A stretch of DNA of 64,000 nucleotides from Acetobacter syzygii (GCF_000964225.1 NZ_BAMZ01000010.1:1-64000), one strand, 5' to 3'; counted from the first letter of the stretch, positions 8,474 to 17,635 are shown. Notes: generated by a model not told the origin, from the letters alone. Made by a program: numbers and translations.

Positions 8474-9375
8474 CCGTTGCCGCATTGGATGTTTCCAGCT
8501 TTGCGTTCACAGAGGCCGCACCCGCCAAGGTCAACCTGTACCTGCACGTAACAGGCCGCCGGGCGGACGGGTACCACCTGCTGGACAGTCTTGTTGTGTT
8601 TGCCGGTGCGGGGGATGTACTGCATTACCAACCGGGGCCAGAACCACTGCACCTGCATATTGTGGGCCGGTTTGGCCGTTTGCTGGATGCCTCTGCCGCT
8701 GGAGCGGATAATCTTGTGCTCAAGGCTGCCCGTGCATTGCAGGGGCTGTGCGGTACGCAGGCCCATGTGCAGGGTGGCACACTGGTGCTGGATAAAAAAC
8801 TGCCTGTGGCATCGGGTATTGGCGGCGGGTCAGCGGATGCCGCAGCCACCCTGCGTTTGCTGGACAGGGCATGGAACGTGCAGGCCAGCCGGGAAGACCT
8901 GCTTAAACTGGCCGAAACACTGGGGGCGGATGTTCCCGTTTGCCTGCTAAGCCAGACTACGCGAATGGAAGGGATTGGTGAAAACCTGACCCCAGCCCCC
9001 CATTTGCCGGAATGTGGCATGGTGCTGGTCAACTGTGGGCAGGCAGTTTCCACCCCCGAAGTTTTCCGCCGCAGGGACGGGGCTTTTGCACCCCGTGCGG
9101 CCATGCCGGAGCACTGGGGCAACCTTGCAGATGTTGTGGCGTTCCTTGCGCAGCAGGGGAACAGTCTGGAAGCTCCGGCCTGTGCCGTGTGCCCGCCGGT
9201 CGGGCATGTGCTGGCCGACCTTTCCGGGCAGGATGGCTGCCTTATGGCCCGGATGAGCGGGTCTGGGGCAACGTGTTTTGCCCTGTTTGCAACGCCACAG
9301 GCCGCACGGCAGGCAGCCGACAGGCTGGAAGATGCCCACCCCGCATGGTGGGTGTGGGGTGGCGGACTGGTCTAA
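8470..9375 (+). CDS. ispE: 4-diphosphocytidyl-2-C-methyl-D-erythritol kinase
   Basis: The GHMP-family kinase of the MEP pathway. It phosphorylates the 2-hydroxyl of CDP-methylerythritol with ATP, feeding isopentenyl diphosphate to hopanoids, quinones and undecaprenyl carriers. The N-terminal substrate motif KVNLYLHVTGRRADGYHLL and the ATP-binding glycine loop PVASGIGGGSADAAATL (about residues 113-129) are intact. The 301-residue length is normal for the family. It starts at GTG 8470 inside the stop region of the TPR gene (gtga overlap) and is presumably translated by coupling. Confidence 0.96.
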   Translation: MTVAALDVSSFAFTEAAPAKVNLYLHVTGRRADGYHLLDSLVVFAGAGDVLHYQPGPEPLHLHIVGRFGRLLDASAAGADNLVLKAARALQGLCGTQAHVQGGTLVLDKKLPVASGIGGGSADAAATLRLLDRAWNVQASREDLLKLAETLGADVPVCLLSQTTRMEGIGENLTPAPHLPECGMVLVNCGQAVSTPEVFRRRDGAFAPRAAMPEHWGNLADVVAFLAQQGNSLEAPACAVCPPVGHVLADLSGQDGCLMARMSGSGATCFALFATPQAARQAADRLEDAHPAWWVWGGGLV

Positions 9376-9394
9376 ATTAACACCGGAGTTAATT
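9373..9394. repeat. AT-rich inverted repeat at the end of ispE
   Basis: The arms aaattaac and gttaattt flank accgga, giving a palindrome with a single mismatched pair. It starts on the ispE stop codon and lies about 100 bases upstream of the Hint gene. It has the geometry of an operator or a weak terminator; the stem is too AT-rich to be a convincing intrinsic terminator. Confidence 0.35.
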
Positions 9395-9496
9395 TACCGT
9401 TAAAGCGTATTGGTCATAAAGAATTATTAACCAAATGTTATAATTCGCTCCGTATGCCTTCTTCTTCAGGCTGTTTTGAAGGGGAGGTGTCGGGGC

Positions 9497-11380
9497 ATGG
9501 CGCATTACGTCAACACCAATGGTGTCACTTACGCGATCACTGACCATCAGGGTTTTTTGGGCGTGCGGGATGGTTACAGGGTCAGCATTACAGACCCCAC
9601 TGGCGCACGTATTTATGCAGGCGTTATTCACCCGGCCATTTTTGGTGGCCAGTGCAATGGTAATGTGCTGCTTGGGGGCGGGCAGGGCTTGCCCCGTGTT
9701 GTACCAGCTCCTGCGGGGGGCACGTATATTGTGCCGCCGGGTGTATATGCCACATTTGGCATAGGCCCCGCCACAGGGCATGTGCCTTGTGGCAGTACCT
9801 TCTATATTGGTGGCAATGCCCTGTTGGGCGTAGCGCTTGGGGTGCCTGCGGGCCTGTGCGTGCATGTGGCAGGTGGATGCGCCCTGTTTGGTGCCACAGA
9901 GGCTGGGGCAACGCTGGACGGTGCGGTGCTGCGCATAACCAATGGCGGAATTTTCTCCTGCGGTGTGGGGCTGCCCGATGTGCTGTGTGGCGCCACCGTG
10001 CAGTTTGGGGCAGGGGGTGGCACATTGGTGGTTAATGCCGCTCATATGCCGTTTGACCTGTCTGGCACGGTTATTCTGGATTACAACCCGGCCCGGTCCA
10101 TGATCGAGGTCCGCAATATCTGCCAACCCATTGTAACATACCACGTAACGGGGGCTGGTGCCTGCCGTACGCTTGTGCTGCGTGGGCGGGACCAAACGGA
10201 GGTGGGGCGTTTTACGGTAGAGCTGGCCAACGGTGTGGTGCTGGAAGAGGGGAACTACCCAGCCGCAGGTGGAGCCAGCGCATTCCGTATGGGGTGTGCA
10301 AAAACTCAGACCCGGACCAGAGCCTGCCTGATTGAAGGAACAGAACTGCATTCGGCAGGAAAAACCGTTGCGCTGGAAACCCTCCAGACGGGTGGCCTGG
10401 TGGATGTGTGGACACAGGGTGGAGCGCGTGTGCAGCGGCTGATGTGGGTTGAGCGCGGCCATAGGCACGCCAGACCGGAATTACCCGTGGAGGAGGCAGG
10501 CTACCCCATCCGGGTTTTGCGCCATGCTCTGGGGGCCAATATGCCAGAGCACGACCTGCTGCTAACGCCAGACCATAGCGTACTGCATAATGGGCAGTTT
10601 GTACCCGTACGTATGTTGGTGAATGAGAGTAGTATTTTTTATGACCAGAGTATTGCATCCTACCAATACATAATGCTGCAAACAGAAACGCACGCTGTAC
10701 TTGTAGCCAGCGGGGTGCCGGTGGAGTTTTATCTGGCGCAGCAACCCGGCCAGCATCCAGCGTGGCAGGGGGAGGTGGTCCGCCTTGGCAGCGCAGCCGC
10801 TCATACATGGGAAAAGGAAGTGCTCCCACTCAGGCTGAGCGGGCATAAGGCTCTGGCTGAGGTGTTTGCCCAACTGCGCGCGCGGAGCCAAACCATACCG
10901 GGGTGCCGCATGGCTGCGGAGGCTCCGGAACTGAGCATGGACCCGGATCTGTTTTTGCTGACAGATGCAGGGCAGCGCATCCGCCTGTTGCGGCGCGATG
11001 GGGAGAGCTACTGCTTTATGTTGCCAGCAGGGGTGAAAAAAGTTTTTCTGACCTCCCGCACCAGCCAGCCTGCCGTGGTTATTGGGCCATATACGGATGA
11101 CCGGCGCACCCTTGGCGTTGCCGTGGGGGCCATTACCCTGTTTAGCGGTGGCCGCCATGTGGTGCAGACCGGGCACCTGCGGGCGGAAGGCACTACATGG
11201 TCCGGCTGGCACAAGGCCAATGCGGATGGCACACTCCGGTGGACCACAGGTGCGGCGGAGTTACCACTCGTAGGGGTGCGGGAAGGGCAGATGGGCCTGC
11301 TGAGTATTCAGGTTCATGCCGCAGGGCCGTTTGTTGTGGAACAGCCACCCGAGGCCCAGATGGCCCAGTTGCGGGCCTGA
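9497..11380 (+). CDS. Hint-domain protein with glycine-rich repeat N-terminus
   Basis: A 627-residue protein. Residues 1-270 are rich in Gly, Val and Thr in short repeating strands (patterns such as GGNALLGVALGVPAG), resembling the beta-solenoid passenger repeats of AIDA-type adhesins. From about residue 281 there is a Hint (hedgehog/intein) module. It opens with CLIEGTEL, where Cys would be the self-splicing/cleaving nucleophile, and continues with LLTPDHSVLHNGQFVPV (block B/F-like His) and HAVLVASGVPVE. About 200 residues follow without a recognised domain. Such proteins are abundant in acetic acid bacteria but, to my knowledge, uncharacterised. No signal peptide is obvious, so export would need another route. 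ATG 9497 is chosen over 9476 because GGAGG lies 9 bases upstream. Confidence 0.75.
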   Translation: MAHYVNTNGVTYAITDHQGFLGVRDGYRVSITDPTGARIYAGVIHPAIFGGQCNGNVLLGGGQGLPRVVPAPAGGTYIVPPGVYATFGIGPATGHVPCGSTFYIGGNALLGVALGVPAGLCVHVAGGCALFGATEAGATLDGAVLRITNGGIFSCGVGLPDVLCGATVQFGAGGGTLVVNAAHMPFDLSGTVILDYNPARSMIEVRNICQPIVTYHVTGAGACRTLVLRGRDQTEVGRFTVELANGVVLEEGNYPAAGGASAFRMGCAKTQTRTRACLIEGTELHSAGKTVALETLQTGGLVDVWTQGGARVQRLMWVERGHRHARPELPVEEAGYPIRVLRHALGANMPEHDLLLTPDHSVLHNGQFVPVRMLVNESSIFYDQSIASYQYIMLQTETHAVLVASGVPVEFYLAQQPGQHPAWQGEVVRLGSAAAHTWEKEVLPLRLSGHKALAEVFAQLRARSQTIPGCRMAAEAPELSMDPDLFLLTDAGQRIRLLRRDGESYCFMLPAGVKKVFLTSRTSQPAVVIGPYTDDRRTLGVAVGAITLFSGGRHVVQTGHLRAEGTTWSGWHKANADGTLRWTTGAAELPLVGVREGQMGLLSIQVHAAGPFVVEQPPEAQMAQLRA

Positions 11381-11451
11381 CCTTACGGCCCCCATAGCCT
11401 GATGCCGTTGTGCAGGCAGGAGGGAGGGGGCCAAAGGGCAGGGCGTGTTGG

Positions 11452-12459
11452 TCAGGACTTACGGCACTGGCGGATATGGTTAAGTGCCGCACTCAGCCCC
11501 ATGGCAGCCAGTGCGCCAAACAGGCTGGCCCGCAAACCGGAGGAGACAAAGATGGTCCAAGGGCTGTTCAGCCTGCGGGCTTTGGCATCAAACGGACCTT
11601 CCGAGCCATAGGCACCGGGTACGGGTTTGTACAGGTCATCGGGTTGTGGGCCTTCAGCCCAGTCGTGGCTCATCTGGGCTTTGTAGCCATGGCTGGCCAG
11701 CCGTGCCTCGCGGCAGCCGGGGCCAGCAAAGCGCCATAGGGCGGCAAAGCTGTTGCTCCAGCCAATGGAAATGGAACGGCTGGTTGTAAAGGCGGCACGG
11801 CAAATGGCTTCCGCCGCAACCTCTGGTTCATAGACCGGGCCAAAGGGTTTAAGCCGCTTACCCGTCAGGTTCCGGGTCCAGTTATAGTGTGGTGTGTTAA
11901 TGGCGGGCAGGTCCACCATAACCAGACGGATGTGGTCTGCATCATGGCGCAGTTCGGTGCGCAGGCTGTTGCAAAAGGCGCGCAGGGCTGCGCGGGAGCC
12001 GTTTTCTGCCGCCTGAAGGGGCAGGTCACGCAGGGTGGGAGCCAGATCAAGGTTAATAATCGCCCCTTGCCCCCTGCGGCGCATCACATGCAGGGCAGCC
12101 AGTGTGCCGTTTACGCTGCCCAGATAGGTTACCTGTGTAGCACGCTCAATATCCTGGGCACTCAGTGCTGCCACCTGCCCCACAACAGTAGCCCCGGCAC
12201 AGTTGGCCCAGACGGAAATAGGGCCAAGTTCAGCCTCAATATGGTGTGCCGCGTCCTGCACGGCCTGTGCGTCTGCTACGTCCACACTGACAACAAGGGT
12301 GCGTATGGAATGTTGGGCCAGATTGTCTGCTGTGGCCTGCAGGCGCTGTGCATCCCGGCCCAGCAGGGCTACATCAAACCCTGCGCGGCCCAGTGCACGG
12401 GCTGCCGCGCGGCCAATACCCGAACCTGCTCCTGTAACGACCGCAATCTGAGTTGCCAT
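11452..12459 (-). CDS. SDR-fold protein lacking the catalytic Ser-Tyr-Lys
   Basis: A Rossmann-fold protein of the short-chain dehydrogenase/reductase family, 335 residues. The nucleotide-binding motif TGAGSGIG (residues 9-16) and NCAGA (86-90) are present, so NAD(P) binding is likely. Aligning the segment before PLQ with ordinary members of this subgroup puts Leu139 in place of the catalytic Ser, Glu152 in place of Tyr and Arg156 in place of Lys, with the usual 13- and 4-residue spacing kept. Oxidoreductase activity is therefore doubtful. About 100 residues beyond the usual SDR end include a hydrophobic C-terminal segment (LRASLFGALAAMGLSAAL) that could anchor it to the membrane. It stands alone, convergent with the Hint gene. 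Confidence 0.85.
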   Translation of the reverse strand: MATQIAVVTGAGSGIGRAAARALGRAGFDVALLGRDAQRLQATADNLAQHSIRTLVVSVDVADAQAVQDAAHHIEAELGPISVWANCAGATVVGQVAALSAQDIERATQVTYLGSVNGTLAALHVMRRRGQGAIINLDLAPTLRDLPLQAAENGSRAALRAFCNSLRTELRHDADHIRLVMVDLPAINTPHYNWTRNLTGKRLKPFGPVYEPEVAAEAICRAAFTTSRSISIGWSNSFAALWRFAGPGCREARLASHGYKAQMSHDWAEGPQPDDLYKPVPGAYGSEGPFDAKARRLNSPWTIFVSSGLRASLFGALAAMGLSAALNHIRQCRKS

Positions 12460-12615
12460 GCCTGTTGTGCCTCCCGTGTTGGTTTTTGGTGGTGTGGATG
12501 GGTTTTTAAAACATTAATCTGTTTTACCTGCGCGTGCAGGGGGTGCAGCGCAAGGCAGTTTGGTGCGGCCCAGCCCTGTGCAAAGGCATCGTTCTCCCCC
12601 TGTCTGGACCATTTT

Positions 12616-13194
12616 TTACAGGTAACGCAGGGCCAGAAAGCCACCAAGCAGCATAAGGGCGAACAGGCCGGTAACCAAAGGCAGCCGGTTTTGCAGAAAG
12701 TCCTGAATACTGGGGCCAAACCGCCGCAGCAGGCCTGCAACCAGCGCAAAGCGTGCTCCGCGCGTAACAAGGCTCGCGCACATAAAGGGAATAATGGCAA
12801 AATGTGCCATGCCACTGGCAATGGTTACAAACTTGTAGGGAATGGGGGTTAGCCCCTTGAACAGGATAATCCATACCCCCCACTGGCGGAACTTGTCCTG
12901 CAAGGCGGCCAATGTATGCTCGGCATGGTAAAAATGAACAATGGGGCGGGCCAGCGTGTCCAGCAGAACTGCGCCAATCAGCCAGCCCAGCAGCCCCCCG
13001 GCCACGCTTGCCACAGTGCAGATGGCCGCGTAGCGCCATGCCTTGTCCTTCTGGGACAGAACCATGGGCACAAGCAGTGTTTCTGGCGGAAGGGGGAAAA
13101 AGCTGGCTTCCGCAAAAGCCAGTGCCGCCAGCCAGAATGGGGCATAGGGGCTGGCGGCGTGCTGGAGAACGCGGGCGTAAAGTTTATCGAGCAT
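12616..13194 (-). CDS. YqaA/DedA-family membrane protein
   Basis: A 192-residue inner-membrane protein with the SNARE-associated (DedA/VTT) core. EASFFPLPPETLLVPM near residue 30 and GLTPIPYKFVTIASG near residue 115 match the YqaA subgroup. DedA-type proteins are linked to undecaprenyl-phosphate or phospholipid recycling and to membrane homeostasis; the precise substrate of YqaA is not established. It starts 8 bases downstream of the stop of the small gene at 13203-13412 on the same strand and is probably co-transcribed with it and the MATE gene. Confidence 0.85.
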   Translation of the reverse strand: MLDKLYARVLQHAASPYAPFWLAALAFAEASFFPLPPETLLVPMVLSQKDKAWRYAAICTVASVAGGLLGWLIGAVLLDTLARPIVHFYHAEHTLAALQDKFRQWGVWIILFKGLTPIPYKFVTIASGMAHFAIIPFMCASLVTRGARFALVAGLLRRFGPSIQDFLQNRLPLVTGLFALMLLGGFLALRYL

Positions 13195-13202
13195 TCAGGT
13201 CG

Positions 13203-13412
13203 TTACAGTCGTTCTTGGCGCAGCACGTCTTCGGCTTTGCGGTGTATCAGGTCATATTCGGCTTGTGTCAGGTTGCCCCGATGCAGCATTTCGCTCGCAC
13301 GTGCAAGGGCATCGCGGGCATGGGTTGCATCGGGTATGGGGTAGCGGCGGCCGGGTAGGGCAAAGGCGCTATCGGGCAGGGCGTTGCGTTCTTCCGTGGT
13401 CAGTTTGGACAT
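13203..13412 (-). CDS. Small conserved hypothetical protein
   Basis: A 69-residue soluble protein beginning MSKLTTEERNALPDSAF, with PGRRYPIPDATHARDAL in the middle and a charged helical end. This layout resembles the small DUF6582-type proteins found in many proteobacteria, sometimes as a domain in phage-related proteins; its function is unknown. ATG 13412 is preferred to upstream in-frame codons because the upstream part would overlap the MATE gene and reads as random Arg/Pro-rich sequence. An AGGAA ribosome-binding site lies about 8 bases before the start. Confidence 0.75.
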   Translation of the reverse strand: MSKLTTEERNALPDSAFALPGRRYPIPDATHARDALARASEMLHRGNLTQAEYDLIHRKAEDVLRQERL

Positions 13413-13434
13413 GTGCGTATTCCTGTTCCCTCGG

Positions 13435-14898
13435 TTAAAGGTCGGAGGCACTTTCCACCTCGTCCAGTTCCGCCATGGCGGCTTCTGCACTGGTGGTCGG
13501 CACGTCAGAAACTGGCGTGCTCCGCAATTCCTGCGCCGGAGGGAGCGGCGCGGGAGCCGTTGCCAGTTTTCGCGTGACATGGAATGCAGTCAAGACCGCA
13601 AATGTGCCGAACAGCACAGCGCCTATGGCCTGCCCGACCTGCACACCCTGTGGGCCAAAGCGCGCGCAGAGCAGAACAAACGGAATGGTGCCCAGCGTTG
13701 CCCGCCCCCAGTTGAAGGCCGTGGAGTAAAGCGGAAAGCCAAGGTTGTTAAAGGCGGCATTGGCCACAAACAACATGCCTACAAACAGGTAGCTTCCAAT
13801 GGTCCATGTGCAGAACAGGTGCAAAAGGGCGGCAGCATTCCCCTGTGCGTTGTAGATGGCAATAATTAGATCCTGAGCAAAATAGAGCACAATCCATGTC
13901 AGCCCTACGCTCAGCACAACAAGTTTAAGGGCCGCGGCCAGTGTTTCGCGCACACGGTCGGGGCGGCCTGCGCCCACGTTCTGGCCCATGATCGGGCCGA
14001 CCGAGCCGGTTAGCGCGAACACAAGCGCGAACAGAACAGGCACCATACGCTCGATCGAGGCCTGCCCGGCTACGGCCTCCAGCCCAAAACCAGACATGGC
14101 GCGGGTTACGTAAACCCCACCCGCAGGGGTTGCCAGATTGGTGAGGATGGCAGGGAGCGATATGCCAGCCACCCGGCGCGTATCCGGTATAATGCGGCGC
14201 AAGCAGGGGCGGGCAAGCATATTGTGCCGCAACGCGCCCCGCAGCCCGGCCCCCGCCACCACACAGCGCGAGAGAATGGCGCTTATGGCAGCCCCCATCA
14301 GCCCTTCGTGCAGGCCAAAGATAAACAGTGGGTCTAAGGCTGCGGCTACCACAGCGCCCATGAGGGTAATGTGCATGGAGCCTTTGGCATCGCCCACAAC
14401 CCGCATCAGTGCGGAGCAGCCCATGCCAATGCAGATCAGAGGCAGCGCGCCGCTTAAAATGCGCAGGTAGCCAGCGGCCTCGGCCAATGTCTGGCCTTGT
14501 GCGCCAAACAGGCTGAGTATGGGGGTTGCGGCCAATGCCGTGGTCACGCCCAGAATCCCGGTCACCACGGTCATGACAATCATGGCGGAGGCGGCAAGGC
14601 AGCGGGCCTCCTCGTGTCGTCCGGCTCCGATCTCGCGCGCGGTGGCAGCACTGATGCCAATGGTCAGACCAATGGAAATGGCAATTTGCAGCCCTATCAC
14701 CGCGCTGGCAAAGCCAATTGCCGCAGTCATGGCGGTGTTGTTGAGGTGGCTGATATAGATCATGTTGAGCATATCGACCGCAAATACGGCCATAAGCCCA
14801 ATGGCTCCGGTCCCGGCCATGACCAGCACGTGCCGCATGATGCTGCCTGTAGTAAAACAGGCTTTGTGACGGCTACCGGGCGAAGAAGGCCGGGTCAT
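13435..14898 (-). CDS. MATE-family multidrug/toxin efflux transporter
   Basis: A 487-residue inner-membrane antiporter of the multidrug and toxic compound extrusion family, expected to use an H+ or Na+ gradient to expel cationic compounds. Twelve hydrophobic segments arranged in two halves can be made out. IGFASAVIGLQIAIS and the second-half GPIMGQNVGAGRPDRV are recognisable MATE landmarks. The last 45 residues are hydrophilic (Pro/Ala/Glu-rich) and probably cytoplasmic. It is the first gene of a possible minus-strand unit with 13203 and 12616. Its substrate cannot be predicted. Confidence 0.9.
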   Translation of the reverse strand: MTRPSSPGSRHKACFTTGSIMRHVLVMAGTGAIGLMAVFAVDMLNMIYISHLNNTAMTAAIGFASAVIGLQIAISIGLTIGISAATAREIGAGRHEEARCLAASAMIVMTVVTGILGVTTALAATPILSLFGAQGQTLAEAAGYLRILSGALPLICIGMGCSALMRVVGDAKGSMHITLMGAVVAAALDPLFIFGLHEGLMGAAISAILSRCVVAGAGLRGALRHNMLARPCLRRIIPDTRRVAGISLPAILTNLATPAGGVYVTRAMSGFGLEAVAGQASIERMVPVLFALVFALTGSVGPIMGQNVGAGRPDRVRETLAAALKLVVLSVGLTWIVLYFAQDLIIAIYNAQGNAAALLHLFCTWTIGSYLFVGMLFVANAAFNNLGFPLYSTAFNWGRATLGTIPFVLLCARFGPQGVQVGQAIGAVLFGTFAVLTAFHVTRKLATAPAPLPPAQELRSTPVSDVPTTSAEAAMAELDEVESASDL

Positions 14899-15570
14899 GC
14901 TGGCTCCGTTGGGGCTTGCCCTTGCGTGCGGGCACGCTGGGGTGGACGTTTAGGCAGGGTAGTATGTCACGTCCGGGTGGGACTGCGAATAACCTGTGCG
15001 TGGATTAAACCGCATGGCATGGCTGAGTGAAAGGTAAGGAAGCCATTGGCGGTGGCGTAAGCAGGCTGTGGAGCTGCAACCTTTGCCATGTTGTGTCGAG
15101 TTATCTGCCATGCGTTGTGTGGTATGTTAGTGACCTTCCACCCCGTTACCCGCCAATATGGCCCATGCAGGCTGGTTCTGCCTGTATGGGCACAAGGCCT
15201 GCTCGGCCTCAAGCCATGCCATTAAAGCCAGAAAACCGGGCACGCCATGCAATTTGGGTATAAAGGCAGAGCCACAAGGGCCGGAAAGGGCAAAGCCCAT
15301 TTGCAGGCTGGCTTCCCCCATGTGCAGCCATTGCCCGGTGGACTGGCGGGCTTGGCGCTAACGCACACCCTTAGAGCAAAGTGGCGGAATGGCGCAAGCC
15401 ATGGATGGCCAGCCACACCCCCAAACGCGGCTTTTAGGACACGCTTGCCCCGCAGACGTATGCTGCTGGCCGAAGGATGGATGACAATGGGCCGCGTGGT
15501 TGCTAAACCCCCCTCGCTGCAGTCTTCCTTCCTATTCGTGTAACAGTTGAGGCCGGGAAACGTCCTTGTC
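14899..15570. other. 672-base intergenic region between MATE and prs
   Basis: I see no convincing coding frame in this stretch; the short open frames match no family and have no good start sites. I looked for the conserved cores of RNase P RNA, tmRNA and SRP RNA and did not find them. Promoters for the divergent MATE and prs genes must lie here. Confidence 0.4.
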
Positions 15571-16503
15571 ATGAAAATTGTCGCCTGTAACAGCAACCTG
15601 CCACTGGCCCAGGCCGTTGCCGCAGAGCTGAACCTGCCCCTGTGTAACGTAACCGTGCGCCGCTTTGCGGACATGGAAGTGTTTGTTGAAATTCATGAAA
15701 ACGTGCGGGGCGAGGATGTTTTTGTCATCCAGAGCACCTGCACGCCCACGAATGACAACCTGATGGAACTGCTGATCATGCTGGACGCCCTGCGTCGCGG
15801 GTCGGCCAAGCGCATTACGGCTGTTATTCCCTACTTCGGGTATGCCCGTCAGGACCGCAAGTCCGGCCCCCGTACACCCATTAGCGCCAAGCTGGTTGCC
15901 AATCTTCTGGTCGAAGCCGGGGCAAGCCGCGTGCTTACATTGGACCTGCATGCCATGCAGATTCAGGGCTTCTTTGATATTCCGGTGGACAATTTGTACG
16001 CAGCGCCGCTGTTTGTGCGTGATATTCGCGCCCAGTACGGCGATCGTGATCTGATGATTGTTTCCCCCGATGTGGGCGGTGTTGTGCGTGCGCGCCAGCT
16101 TGCCCAGCGCCTGAACACCGATCTGGCGATTATTGACAAGCGGCGCGAACGTGCTGGTGTGTCCGAAGTCATGAATGTGATCGGGGATGTCAGTGGTCGC
16201 CACTGTCTGCTGGTGGACGATATTGTAGATAGTGGCGGCTCACTGTGCAACGCAGCCCGCGCTATTGCCAAGCAGGGTGCTGCATCCGTTGGTGCGTATG
16301 TGACCCATGGTGTGCTGACCGGGCAGGCTGTGCCCCGTATTGCCGATTCCCCGATTGAAATGCTGACCCTGACGGACAGTATTCAGGCAACAGAAGCGGT
16401 TATGGCAGCCAGCAATATTCGCCAGATTACCATTTCTGGTCTGCTGGCACGGGCCATGCGTGCCGTTGCGGATGAAAGTTCCGTATCGTCCCTGTTTGAC
16501 TGA
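15571..16503 (+). CDS. prs: Ribose-phosphate pyrophosphokinase (PRPP synthetase)
   Basis: Makes PRPP from ribose 5-phosphate and ATP for purine, pyrimidine, histidine, tryptophan and NAD synthesis; cytoplasmic. The N-terminal [18 protein letters not shown] and the flexible-loop/ATP segment [19 protein letters not shown] match class I enzymes. The PRPP-binding loop [13 protein letters not shown] (about residues 211-223) is also intact. Length is 310 residues, as usual. The frame is open from 15547, but ATG 15571 gives the standard MKIVACNSN start. The histidine phosphatase gene follows after 6 bases, suggesting one transcript. Confidence 0.97.
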   Translation: MKIVACNSNLPLAQAVAAELNLPLCNVTVRRFADMEVFVEIHENVRGEDVFVIQSTCTPTNDNLMELLIMLDALRRGSAKRITAVIPYFGYARQDRKSGPRTPISAKLVANLLVEAGASRVLTLDLHAMQIQGFFDIPVDNLYAAPLFVRDIRAQYGDRDLMIVSPDVGGVVRARQLAQRLNTDLAIIDKRRERAGVSEVMNVIGDVSGRHCLLVDDIVDSGGSLCNAARAIAKQGAASVGAYVTHGVLTGQAVPRIADSPIEMLTLTDSIQATEAVMAASNIRQITISGLLARAMRAVADESSVSSLFD

Positions 16504-16509
16504 GGTGTC

Positions 16510-17106
16510 ATGAGCCAGCTTCTCCCCCGCCCGTACTGGTATTTGCGCCACGGTCAGACCGACTGGAACCGGGCTGGTCTGTCGCAGGGGCGCACGGATG
16601 TTCCCTTGAACGAAACCGGCATTGAGCAGGCGGTAGAGGCAGGTAAACTGATCGAGCAGGCCATACGTGCGGCGGAGCAGGGGCGCATTACGCGCATTGT
16701 GTGTTCACCCTTGGAGCGCGCACACCGGACCGCCGTGATTGTGCGTGACCAGCTGGTGGCCCACGGCCTGCCCGCACTCCCCCTGAGTGTGGATGACGGT
16801 CTGGCCGAAGTCTGCTTTGGCGAGCAGGAAGGCCAGCCCATTGCCGACTGGTATGATGACTGGATAGCAGAGCACTATACACCACCCGGCGCAGAACCTT
16901 TTGCCGCGCTTAAAGTCCGTGCGGCGGCGGCGCTGAACCGTGCAACAGCGCAGGATGGTCTGCCACTGGTTGTGGCACATGGTGCCTTGTTTCGGGCTTT
17001 GCGTGCCGTTATGGCGCTGCCTGCCAATGTTCGCCTGCCCAATGCCATTCCGCTGAGCATTGTGCATGATGCGCAGGCTGGCTGGAACCTGACTGAACTT
17101 TCCTGA
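16510..17106 (+). CDS. Histidine phosphatase family protein (phosphoglycerate-mutase-like)
   Basis: A 198-residue cytoplasmic phosphatase of the branch-1 histidine phosphatase superfamily. The catalytic RHG motif is in WYLRHGQTDWNRAG (residues 11-24). The second catalytic His is in VVAHGALFRALRA, with a conserved Glu in DDGLAEVCFGEQEGQP. The substrate cannot be assigned from sequence; relatives act on sugar phosphates, alpha-ribazole phosphate or phosphoglycerate. It sits 6 bases after prs, so a role in nucleotide or sugar-phosphate clean-up is a reasonable guess. Confidence 0.88.
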   Translation: MSQLLPRPYWYLRHGQTDWNRAGLSQGRTDVPLNETGIEQAVEAGKLIEQAIRAAEQGRITRIVCSPLERAHRTAVIVRDQLVAHGLPALPLSVDDGLAEVCFGEQEGQPIADWYDDWIAEHYTPPGAEPFAALKVRAAAALNRATAQDGLPLVVAHGALFRALRAVMALPANVRLPNAIPLSIVHDAQAGWNLTELS

Positions 17107-17184
17107 TTGTTCTCAACTCCTTATGCCCGCAGCTTTGCCAGAGCGGGTAGGGGGGGAGAACAACCTGATGTGCAGGAAACCCTT

Positions 17185-17220
17185 TACGGTGTGGTGATGT
17201 GCGTTACCCACCACACCGTA
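17185..17220. terminator. Perfect 12-bp inverted repeat between convergent genes
   Basis: tacggtgtggtg and caccacaccgta are separated by 12 bases, between the ends of the histidine phosphatase gene and the minus-strand gene at 17237-17635. It lacks a T tract, so it may be an RNA-stabilising hairpin or a Rho-independent terminator of reduced strength. Confidence 0.45.
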
Positions 17221-17236
17221 TGGGCCGCGCGGACCC

Positions 17237-17635
17237 TCATACCCGGTTTGTGGGCGGCTGAGGGAACAGCGAAGGGTCATGGATGGCCCGGAGTCGCACG
17301 CATTGCGGTAGCATTTTGCGAATCATCTTCATGGTTGCCAGATCGGACAGACCTGTCTGTTCGGAAAACCAGTCCAATTCTTCCTGCAAAAAGAACCCGC
17401 GCACTTCCGCCTCGGTTGCAGGCGGGCTGTGCGGCGCGCTCTGCCAGCGGCGGATGGTGTTGATCATGCCCATGGCCTGTGCGCGCTTTTCCAGCTTACT
17501 CGGGCGGTCCGGGCGGGGAACGGGGCCAAGCACTTCGTTGAGTGCCGTGAGCAGTCCGGATTTGTCGGACGTAGCACCGGTGATAAAATCCCCAACATGG
17601 GTAATGGCATTGGTGACAGAGTTAAGGAATGTCAT
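17237..17635 (-). CDS. Hypothetical protein, possibly YidB/DUF937-like
   Basis: A 132-residue soluble protein, no family recognised with certainty. It opens MTFLNSVTNAITHVGDFITG, has a Pro/Arg-rich middle, and ends with a helical part containing LDWFSEQTGL and KMIRKMLPQCV. That last arrangement loosely recalls the C-terminus of YidB/DUF937 proteins (tryptophan, QTG, then LP), but I would not rely on it. ATG 17635 is chosen because AGGGGG lies about 6 bases upstream; the 38 residues before it in the open frame would be an implausible hydrophobic lead. Divergent from the DUF1269 gene. Confidence 0.6.
   Translation of the reverse strand: MTFLNSVTNAITHVGDFITGATSDKSGLLTALNEVLGPVPRPDRPSKLEKRAQAMGMINTIRRWQSAPHSPPATEAEVRGFFLQEELDWFSEQTGLSDLATMKMIRKMLPQCVRLRAIHDPSLFPQPPTNRV

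Noticed and set aside
9389-10468. 359-codon frame antisense to the Hint gene
   Set aside because: Low-complexity shadow; the plus strand has the Hint motifs and the ribosome-binding site.
14967-15263. Short frames on both strands in the MATE-prs gap
   Set aside because: No domain, no start signals, and the frames on the two strands overlap each other; treated as non-coding.
14899-15570. RNase P RNA, tmRNA or SRP RNA in the long MATE-prs gap
   Set aside because: The conserved cores of these RNAs are not present on either strand.
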